Positions 53,991 through 64,000 of a DNA stretch of 64,000 bases are shown in pieces. The stretch lies in the NCBI GenBank assembly GCA_028290665.1, contig JAQGJK010000012.1, forward strand, positions 1-64,000, given 5' to 3'. The notes under the pieces are model-generated. The model made no database searches and was not told the origin of the DNA. It saw only the letters and a list, made by a program, of their open reading frames with translations. The translations under genes and the position numbers were made by a program. The DNA is from Devosia sp. (lineage in GTDB: Bacteria > Pseudomonadota > Alphaproteobacteria > Rhizobiales > Devosiaceae). Each line of letters begins with the position of its first letter. Position 1 is the first letter of the stretch.

Positions 53991-54881
53991 ATGATTTCGA
54001 TCGCCCACATTTCCGACATCCATCTGGCGCCGTTGCCGAAGGTGAAGCCGTGGGAACTGCTCAATAAGCGGATTACCGGATATCTCAACTGGAAGCTGAA
54101 GCGCCAGCGCGACCTCAATGGCGAGGGCCTCGTGGCGCTGGTCAGTCATCTCCGGGCGCAGGAGCCGGATCTGGTTATGGTAACCGGCGACCTCGTCAAC
54201 GTGGCGCTCGATGCCGAGATCGTGAGGGCGCATGGCTGGCTGCGCAGCCTCGGGCCCGAGGAGCGGGTGTGCATCTCGCCGGGCAACCACGATTCCTATG
54301 TGCCAGGGGCGTTCGAGAAGGCCCGAAAGCGCTGGGCCGGCTATGTCGATGGCGAGCGCAGCGATCCGGAGCATTTTCCGTATGTGCGCAAGATCGGCGA
54401 TGTAGCGGTCATTTCGTGTTCGAGTTCGGTGCCGACCCCGCCCTGGATGGCTTCTGGACTATTCTCGGAGGGCCAGGCGGCGCGGCTCGCGAGCCTGCTG
54501 ACCAGCCTCGGCCGGGAGGGGTATTTCCGCGTCGTGCTGATCCATCACCCGCCCAATGTCGAGGCCGACAATTTCCGGCTCGGGCTGCATGGGGCGCGAC
54601 GCTTTCGGCGGGTGATCAAGGATCATGGCGCGGAGCTTATTCTGCATGGGCACACGCATCGCTCGTCGATCCACACGGTGCCGGGACCGACTGCGGACGT
54701 GCCGGTGATCGGAGTGGCGGCGGCGGGGGCCCGAATTGGCGACCCGGTGCATGATCCGGCGCGGTACAATCTGTTCAGGATCGAAAAGCACGGCGATGCG
54801 TGGAGCTGCGTGATGCGCGAATTCGGCTATCAGCGCATCGGCAGCGAGATCGTCATGCGGCTGCAGATGCGGATATACTGA
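53991..54881 (+). CDS. Metallophosphoesterase, possible cyclic-nucleotide phosphodiesterase
   Basis: This 296-residue calcineurin-like phosphoesterase has all five metal motifs in order: HISDIHLAP, VTGDLVN, SPGNHDSY, LIHHPPN and LHGHTHRSS. The order and spacing fit the class III (CpdA-like) phosphodiesterases as well as other members. Being next to an adenylate cyclase makes cAMP a candidate substrate, but this is inference. I chose ATG 53991 (MISIAHISDIHL); an ATG at 53946 is possible. The murL gene follows 30 bases downstream, so the two may be co-transcribed. Confidence 0.88.
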   Translation: MISIAHISDIHLAPLPKVKPWELLNKRITGYLNWKLKRQRDLNGEGLVALVSHLRAQEPDLVMVTGDLVNVALDAEIVRAHGWLRSLGPEERVCISPGNHDSYVPGAFEKARKRWAGYVDGERSDPEHFPYVRKIGDVAVISCSSSVPTPPWMASGLFSEGQAARLASLLTSLGREGYFRVVLIHHPPNVEADNFRLGLHGARRFRRVIKDHGAELILHGHTHRSSIHTVPGPTADVPVIGVAAAGARIGDPVHDPARYNLFRIEKHGDAWSCVMREFGYQRIGSEIVMRLQMRIY

Positions 54882-54911
54882 GCGCGACACAATGATCGCG
54901 GCGGAGCGGAT

Positions 54912-56240
54912 TTGAACGAGATTTTCCTGATCGACCGGCCGGAATTCGATCTCGCCACCGGCATGGCGCGGTTCAGCTATGGCATCGCCGACCGGCGCTT
55001 CATCGAAGTGCTGGAGTTTCCGCTGGGCGGGGATGCGGCACGAGCAGGGACGGCAGCGTTCCGGAAGCTGCTGGATTTGACGGCAATAGTGCTCGGGGTC
55101 AGCTATTTCAAACTACGGGCGCCACTGGTGATCGCCGCGCCGGAGCTTGCCCTCAGCACTGCCGAGCGGGCGTTCGTGCTCGATGTCTATGAGAATGGGC
55201 TCGGGGAGTTTTATGCCCGCAACAATCTGCAGCGTTACGGCCGGCTGAGCATCGAGGCGCTCGAGGACACGGGGGCAATAACGCTCGATCCCCTGCCCGC
55301 GCGGGCGTTGCTGCCGATCGGCGGCGGCAAGGATTCGCTGGTCAGCGTGCAATTGCTCGAAGCTGCCGGGATCGACTACGCGCCGTTCGCCGTCAATCCC
55401 AAGGGGCCGATCCTGAGTTCGGTGGACAAAATTGGCCTCGCGCCGGTGTATGTGACGCGGACGCTCGATCCCGAGATGATCCGGCTCGGCCAGCAGCCGG
55501 GGTTTTATAACGGCCACGTGCCCTCGACGGCGATCAATTCGATGATCGGGGCGCTTGCAGCGCTGCTGTTCGGCTTCGACCGGATCGTGCTCAGCAATGA
55601 ACGGTCGGCGAGCGAGGGCAATGTCAACTTCGATGGCCGCGAGGCCAATCACCAGCATTCGAAATCACTGCCGTTCGAGAAACTGATTGCCGGGGTGCTG
55701 GGCGAGGCGACCGGCGGGCGGCTCGGATATTTCTCGCTGCTGCGGCCGTTTTCGGAAGCCAAGATCGCTAGGCTGTTCGCACGAGTCAGCCGGTTCGACC
55801 ACGTGTTTTCAAGCTGTAACCGGAATTTCCGGCTTGGCGGGCATGATGGAGTGCTGTGGTGCGGGGAATGCCCGAAGTGCCATTTCGTGTTTCTGATTTT
55901 GGCGCCGGTGATGGACAAGTCACGGCTGCTCGGGATTTTTGGGCAGAATTTGCTGGCGAAACCCGATCACGAGCGGTCGTTTCGCGAATTGACCGGGCTG
56001 GCGGGGCAGAAGCCGTGGGAATGCGTTGGGGAAATCGAGGAGGCAGCGGCGTGCCTGTTCGAATTGACCAAGCGCCCGGACTGGCAGGACGAGGCGATTG
56101 TGGTTTTGCTCAAGAACGATCTCATGGGCCAGTATGGCGTGGCCCGACTCGAATCGGCGCTGGAGGAATTGATGACCGATAGTCCCGAGCACCACATTCC
56201 GTCCCCACTCGCCGAAACGGTGCTGCGCCATGCGATTTGA
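54912..56240 (+). CDS. murL: UDP-MurNAc-L-Ala-L-Glu epimerase, MurL-like
   Basis: MurL, known from Xanthomonas, inverts the terminal L-glutamate of UDP-MurNAc-L-Ala-L-Glu to the D form using ATP, replacing glutamate racemase in peptidoglycan synthesis. The 442-residue protein has a PP-loop-like IGGGKDSLVSVQLLEAAG near residue 140, SNERSASEGNVNFDG and the Cys motif CGECPKCHFVFLILAP. The call rests on these features and on the murD-like gene that overlaps it by 11 bases, as in the known pair. The TTG start at 54912 follows GGAG by 5 bases. Confidence 0.82.
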   Translation: MNEIFLIDRPEFDLATGMARFSYGIADRRFIEVLEFPLGGDAARAGTAAFRKLLDLTAIVLGVSYFKLRAPLVIAAPELALSTAERAFVLDVYENGLGEFYARNNLQRYGRLSIEALEDTGAITLDPLPARALLPIGGGKDSLVSVQLLEAAGIDYAPFAVNPKGPILSSVDKIGLAPVYVTRTLDPEMIRLGQQPGFYNGHVPSTAINSMIGALAALLFGFDRIVLSNERSASEGNVNFDGREANHQHSKSLPFEKLIAGVLGEATGGRLGYFSLLRPFSEAKIARLFARVSRFDHVFSSCNRNFRLGGHDGVLWCGECPKCHFVFLILAPVMDKSRLLGIFGQNLLAKPDHERSFRELTGLAGQKPWECVGEIEEAAACLFELTKRPDWQDEAIVVLLKNDLMGQYGVARLESALEELMTDSPEHHIPSPLAETVLRHAI

Positions 56241-57528
56241 CGCGCCGGTGCTGCTGTATGGCGCGGGCCGCGAGGCACGGTCGACGCGAGCCTTCATCGC
56301 CGCCGAGGCGCCCGGGACCAAGGTGTATGTGAGCGTCGACAGTGGCGCAGCAGACGTACCCGACACCGAGATCATCGCCCCGCCGGACTTGCCGCAGGCG
56401 ATCGCCGAGGGGAAATTCGGCACCATCGTCAAGAGCCCCGGCGTATCGCGCTACCGGCCGGTGTTCGGGGTGGCGCGCGAGGCCGGCATTCGCGTTACCT
56501 CGAACCTCAATCTGTGGGCCGAGGCGTACCGCGCCGGGCGCACGGTGATCGCGATTTCCGGCACCAAGGGCAAGTCGACGACGGCAACGCTGGTGTATCT
56601 GATGCTGGCCGAGAGCGGGCTCGACGTGGGGCTTGCCGGTAATGTCGGGCTGGCACCGCTGGAGATCGCCGACAAGCACCAGCTGGTGGTGTTCGAACTG
56701 TCGAGCTACCAGACCGCCGACATGGCGTTCAGGCCCGATATCGCCGCCATCACCAACCTCTACCCCGAGCACACCGACTGGCACCGGACGGTCGAGCGGT
56801 ACTACGAGGACAAACTCAATCTCATCGACCGGGACACGCTGTTCCCGGTGGCGCTGGGTGCCGGTGCCCGTGACAACGCGCTGGTGCGCGCGGCACTGCG
56901 AGACCCGAAGCGGGCTATCCCGCCGCTGGCGCCGTTCATCGAGGACCGGATTACCGCGGCGGTGGCGCGGTCGCGGCTGAAGGGCAGCCACAACCTCGAC
57001 AATGCCGTGCTGGCAACGCAGATCGCCATGGCGGCGGGGGCCGATCTCGAAGCCGTAGTGCGCGGCATCCAGCGCTTCGTGCCGCTGCCGCACCGGCTCG
57101 AGGAACACCCGATCGGCGGCAAGATTTTCGTCGACGATTCCATTTCGACGACGCCCGAGGCGACGAAGGCGGCACTCGCCGCCTATCCCGGCCAGCGCAT
57201 CGCGCTGATTGCGGGCGGGCACGAGCGGCAACAGGATTATGCAGAATTGGCAACGCTGCTGTCGCCACGCGGGGTGACGCTGTTGGTGTGTCTGCCGGTG
57301 ACGGGCGACCGGCTGGCGACGGCGACTTATGCCGCGGCGCCCGAAATCGAAGTGCTGGAGGCGGCCAATCTCGAAGCGGCGATGCAGGCGTTGTCGGCAA
57401 GGCGCAACCGGTTCGACACGGTGATCCTGTCGCCGGGGGCGCCGAGCTACAACCAGTTCAAGAATTTCGAGGAGCGCGGCGCGGCGTTCGTGGCGCTGGC
57501 CGAACAGCTGTTCGGGACGCTGGCGTGA
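56230..57528 (+). CDS. murD2: UDP-MurNAc-L-Ala--L-Glu ligase, MurD2-like
   Basis: This 432-residue Mur ligase has the ATP loop ISGTKGKSTTATLVYL, the metal segment NLYPEHTDWHRTVERYYEDK and the C-terminal VDDSISTTPEATKAAL. The form differs from canonical MurD, which should be in the dcw cluster elsewhere on the chromosome. Next to murL it most likely adds L-glutamate to UDP-MurNAc-L-Ala, so that MurL can then epimerise it. The start overlaps murL by 11 bases and the stop overlaps the next gene (GTGA), so the three are tightly coupled. Confidence 0.82.
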   Translation: MRFDAPVLLYGAGREARSTRAFIAAEAPGTKVYVSVDSGAADVPDTEIIAPPDLPQAIAEGKFGTIVKSPGVSRYRPVFGVAREAGIRVTSNLNLWAEAYRAGRTVIAISGTKGKSTTATLVYLMLAESGLDVGLAGNVGLAPLEIADKHQLVVFELSSYQTADMAFRPDIAAITNLYPEHTDWHRTVERYYEDKLNLIDRDTLFPVALGAGARDNALVRAALRDPKRAIPPLAPFIEDRITAAVARSRLKGSHNLDNAVLATQIAMAAGADLEAVVRGIQRFVPLPHRLEEHPIGGKIFVDDSISTTPEATKAALAAYPGQRIALIAGGHERQQDYAELATLLSPRGVTLLVCLPVTGDRLATATYAAAPEIEVLEAANLEAAMQALSARRNRFDTVILSPGAPSYNQFKNFEERGAAFVALAEQLFGTLA

Positions 57529-57860
57529 ATGCGGGTCTCGCTTATCTGCTGATCGCGATCGCGGCCGAAGTCATCGCCACGTCGGCGCTGAAGGCGGCCA
57601 ACGGCTTCACGGTGCTGGTGCCGTCGCTGATCACGGCGGGGTTTTACGTCGTGGCGTTCTACTTCCTGTCGCTGACGTTCCGGACCATTCCCGTCGGCAT
57701 CGCCTATGCCATCTGGTCGGGGCTCGGCATCGTCGCGGTGTCGGTGATCGCGCTGGTGCTGTATCGGCAAGCGCTCGACTGGCCGGCGCTGGCGGGTATG
57801 GGGCTGATCCTAGCGGGGGTGCTGGTGATCAATTTGTTCAGCCAGTCGACGACGCATTAG
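57525..57860 (+). CDS. Small multidrug resistance (SMR) family transporter
   Basis: This is a 111-residue membrane protein with four helices and the key proton/substrate Glu in helix 1 (AEVIATSALKAANGFT). It also has the family segment SLTFRTIPVGIAYAIWSGLG. It exports small cations such as guanidinium or quaternary amines in proton exchange. The GTG start overlaps the murD2 stop (GTGA). A role in wall synthesis is not implied by the family. Confidence 0.93.
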   Translation: MNAGLAYLLIAIAAEVIATSALKAANGFTVLVPSLITAGFYVVAFYFLSLTFRTIPVGIAYAIWSGLGIVAVSVIALVLYRQALDWPALAGMGLILAGVLVINLFSQSTTH

Positions 57861-58441
57861 CGCTTTGACGGCCCCTCACCCCGACCCTCTCCCCGGAGGG
57901 GCGAGGGGGAGAGCAGTTCGCCGAGTTTTCGGGTGGTATTCCAATTGCGCCAGGTGCCGATGCCGAGGCGTTTCACCGTCATGGCGTTGAACAGACGCGA
58001 GGTCGACAGCTGGTCGCGGGCGGCGAACCAGAGATCGCCATCGACCAGCGCCAAGGCCTCGCCATCGGCTTTCAAAGTTTCGAGCTTCGCAAAGCTTTCG
58101 GCAGAAACCGGCTGGCGCTGCACGCGGACCGCGACGAGGCTGCCATTGGCGGCGGATTGCTCGGGGAACGGATTGGCGGCAACGAGCTTCAGCCAGGCTG
58201 GCGCGGTCCGGATGATGATGTCGACGTGCTTGCCGAGGCGAGTGGCAAAAGCCGCTTCGAGATCAGCTTCGAGCGCCGCGATGCCGGTGCGGGGTGAACT
58301 GAACACCAGATTTCCGGTGGCGAGGACGGTGCGGGGGTGTTCGAGCCCAAGGTCGGCGGCGACGGCTTTGAGGTCGGTCATCAGCAGCCGTTTGCCGGGG
58401 CTGAGGACGATGGAATAGAGCAGCGCGACGTAGCTTGGCAT
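57857..58441 (-). CDS. DUF1697 family protein with repeat-derived C-terminus
   Basis: This 194-residue protein follows the DUF1697 pattern: YVALLYSIVLSPGKRLLMTD at the start, TVLATGNLVFSS and a long beta/alpha middle. Function is unknown. The last 19 residues (LLSPSPLRGEGRGEGPSKR) are encoded by the palindromic repeat at 57871-57914, so the original end was probably near RKLGEL. The final bases overlap the SMR gene end by 4. Confidence 0.85.
   Translation of the reverse strand: MPSYVALLYSIVLSPGKRLLMTDLKAVAADLGLEHPRTVLATGNLVFSSPRTGIAALEADLEAAFATRLGKHVDIIIRTAPAWLKLVAANPFPEQSAANGSLVAVRVQRQPVSAESFAKLETLKADGEALALVDGDLWFAARDQLSTSRLFNAMTVKRLGIGTWRNWNTTRKLGELLSPSPLRGEGRGEGPSKR
57871..57914. repeat. 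Palindromic repeat lying inside the DUF1697 3' end
   Basis: GCCCCTCACCCCGACCCTCT is followed by CCCCGGAGGGGCGAGGGGGA, a self-complementary element of the common alphaproteobacterial type. It supplies the last codons of the DUF1697 gene. Confidence 0.75.
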
Positions 58442-58444
58442 GGT

Positions 58445-58860
58445 TCAGGCCGGCAGCAGTTCGGGTTTGACTTCCTCGAGTTCGATCAGCGTGCCGTCGA
58501 AATCTTTGGGGTGGAGAAAGATCACCGGCAGGCCATGGGCACCGATTTGGGGCTCGCCGAGGACGCGGGCACCGGCTGCGGCGAGTGTCTCGGCGGCAGC
58601 GGCAATGTCGGGGACTTCGAAGCAGATGTGATGCATGCCGCCTGCGGGGTTCTTTGCGAGGAACGCGGCGATCGGCGAGGCGTCGCCGAGGGGGGCCAGC
58701 AGTTCGAGCTTGCTGTTTTCGAGGGTGACGAACACCACCGTCACGCCATGCCCGGGCAGTGCCCGGGGTTCGGTAACGTGTGCGCCGAGCAGATCGCGGT
58801 ATTTCGCGGCAGCGGCGCGGAGGTCCGGGACGGCGATAGCGACGTGGTTGAGGCGGCCGA

Positions 58861-58864
<4 letters not shown>
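58445..58864 (-). CDS. mce: Methylmalonyl-CoA epimerase
   Basis: Mce interconverts the S and R forms of methylmalonyl-CoA. The 139-residue VOC protein has metal-ligand His residues in [12 protein letters not shown] and [10 protein letters not shown] and Glu near LIELEEV. Its start codon overlaps the mutase stop by 4 bases (ATGA), showing a shared operon in the propionate pathway. Confidence 0.95.
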
Positions 58865-60978
<2,114 letters not shown>

Positions 60979-61007
60979 GGCTGACCCTCACCCGACCGCT
61001 TCGCGGT

Positions 61008-61087
61008 CACCCTCTCCCGCGAGCGGAAGAGGGGAAGACAGGAAAAATGGGGCACTTCTTCCCCTCTTCCGCTCGCGGGAGAGGGTG
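61008..61087. repeat. Perfect 31-base inverted repeat between pccA and the mutase gene
   Basis: The left arm (61008-61038) and right arm (61057-61087) are exact complements over 31 bases with an 18-base loop. Both contain CTCCCGCGAGCGGAAGAGG or its complement. It resembles the other palindromic elements in the window and could weaken read-through from pccA into the mutase gene. Confidence 0.85.
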
Positions 61088-61121
61088 CCTTGCGCAGCAA
61101 GGCGGCTGAGGGCCCGACAGC

Positions 61122-63115
<1,994 letters not shown>

Positions 63116-63119
<4 letters not shown>

Positions 63120-63697
63120 TGCGGCATCGCATCCTTGGCCAGACGCCTGACATTGGAGAAGACATAAGCCTGAATCGCCACATGCGCGCCCACGGCTAGC
63201 GCGACGGCGACCATCTGCTGCGTAGAACTCACCGGCACCGTTCGAGTAATCTCTATCGCGCCAAAAATGCCCAGCGGAAGGAACAGCGCGACAGCGGTGA
63301 TCAGACCGGGATTGTAGGCGCGACTGACGGCGGCCTGAGCGATGTGGACGACAGCATTGGCAATCAGTGTGTAAAGCGCGATCAGACCCCAGCCCAGATC
63401 GAAGGTCGCAGCAGCAAAAGAAATCGCGTTGACGCCCCAAACTATCGGAATGTTGATAATGAAAATCGCGCCCGACGGCAGCACATTCCTCCCCTTACCG
63501 AAGACTTGATTGATCTTGCGATGGAAGCGATCGGCGTCGTGCTCCTCATACTGGTGCAGCATGTAGATCGGTAGGGCGAGGAACACCAGCGTCAAAGCCA
63601 GTGGCCAGCTGTGCGCTAATACAGGCGTGAGCCCGAGCAGCAGCAATCCGGCGAGAAAACCGCCATAGACCCAGTTGTCGATGAGGCGCCCCAACAT
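63116..63697 (-). CDS. HXXEE-domain membrane protein
   Basis: This 193-residue membrane protein has about five helices and the HxxEE motif in LHQYEEHDADRFHRKIN, just after helix 2. The family's function is unknown. It lies exactly between pccB and pccA with overlaps or near-overlaps at both ends, which suggests co-expression with propionyl-CoA carboxylase. ATG 63697 is preferred; a GTG at 63712 would overlap the pccB stop. Confidence 0.8.
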
Positions 63698-63708
63698 TGT
63701 TTCCGGTC

Positions 63709-64000
63709 TCACAGCGGAATATTCCCGTGCTTCTTCATCGGCATGGCAACCTTCTTCCGCTTTAGCGTCTCGAACGCGCGGATCAAACGGCGTCTGGTGC
63801 CATGCGGCAGGATCACGTCGTCGATAAAGCCCCGCTCCGCTGCGACGAACGGGTTGGCGAAGCGCGCCTCGTAGTCGGCGGTGCGTTGCTTCAGCTTCTC
63901 CGGGTCGTTCAATTCGGCGCGGTAAAGAATTTCGGTAGCGCCCCGCGCGCCCATCACCGCGATCTCGGCACTCGGCCACGCGTAGTTGACGTCGGCGCGG
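63709..64000 (-). CDS. pccB: Propionyl-CoA carboxylase carboxyltransferase (beta) subunit, C-terminal part
   Basis: Only the last 96 codons are inside the window; the gene begins beyond 64000. The visible part contains WPSAEIAVMGARGATEILYR and ends ILPHGTRRRLIRAFETLKRK with KHGNIPL. Both are typical of PccB C-termini, including the oxyanion-site MGARGA. It transfers carboxyl from biotin to propionyl-CoA. Confidence 0.95.
   Translation of the reverse strand, partial: RADVNYAWPSAEIAVMGARGATEILYRAELNDPEKLKQRTADYEARFANPFVAAERGFIDDVILPHGTRRRLIRAFETLKRKKVAMPMKKHGNIPL

Overview
The window is a GC-rich chromosomal segment of a free-living alphaproteobacterium, most likely of the order Hyphomicrobiales (Rhizobiales), with a Devosia-like relative as my best guess. 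The evidence is the gene content: an IalB-family protein, plant-type glutamate-cysteine ligase, a long N-terminal extension on UvrB, DUF1127 and PilZ small proteins, a pstSCAB-phoUB locus with phoR in front, and palindromic intergenic repeats of the rhizobial type. The genus is inference only. I saw no rRNA, tRNA, CRISPR array, transposase or phage gene.

Layout. 1-2.8 kb: start of the cytochrome c oxidase operon (coxB, ctaD), an IalB protein, a PilZ protein and a DUF1127 protein. 2.9-11.5 kb: a LysR regulator, a two-gene drug-type ABC exporter, gshA, rsmE, ubiA, a RibD/DHFR-like reductase, a DUF1624 acyltransferase and a uronate-dehydrogenase-like enzyme. 11.5-15.5 kb: a DUF4142 protein, then an AT-richer patch with a methyltransferase and an O-antigen ligase/polymerase-like membrane protein, probably acquired. 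15.5-20.9 kb: uvrB, an aromatic-ring-type FAD monooxygenase and a ChaC-like gamma-glutamylcyclotransferase. 21-29.6 kb: the phosphate regulon (phoR, then pstS-pstC-pstA-pstB-phoU-phoB behind a three-repeat Pho box) with a divergent ppk2 polyphosphate kinase.

29.7-36.2 kb: a catabolic block with an N-formylglutamate-amidohydrolase-like hydrolase, an APC permease, a glutamine-synthetase-like ligase, an aldehyde dehydrogenase and an Fe-type alcohol dehydrogenase. Together these look like a gamma-glutamylation route for an amine or amino alcohol. 36.5-39.9 kb: Ohr, a YARHG protein, a DUF2945 protein, an extradiol dioxygenase and a threonine-aldolase-like enzyme. 40-45 kb: sugar-acid catabolism (Zn-dehydrogenase, SDR, KDG kinase, fructuronate reductase). 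46-48.2 kb: a YtrA-type GntR regulator with its ABC transporter and a recognisable operator. 48.3-49.6 kb: pncB.

49.7-54.9 kb: a cyclic-nucleotide neighbourhood with a stand-alone cNMP-binding-fold protein, a FecR protein, a CHASE2 adenylate cyclase, a Nudix hydrolase and a metallophosphoesterase. 54.9-57.9 kb: murL-murD2, the alternative route that puts D-glutamate into peptidoglycan by ligating L-glutamate and then epimerising it, followed by an SMR transporter. 57.9-64 kb: the propionyl-CoA to succinyl-CoA pathway (pccB, an HXXEE membrane protein, pccA, methylmalonyl-CoA mutase and epimerase), interrupted by a large palindromic repeat.

The most notable items are the murL-murD2 pair, the gamma-glutamyl cluster and the FecR/CHASE2-cyclase neighbourhood. 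All functional calls rest on motif recognition by eye; no database search was run.
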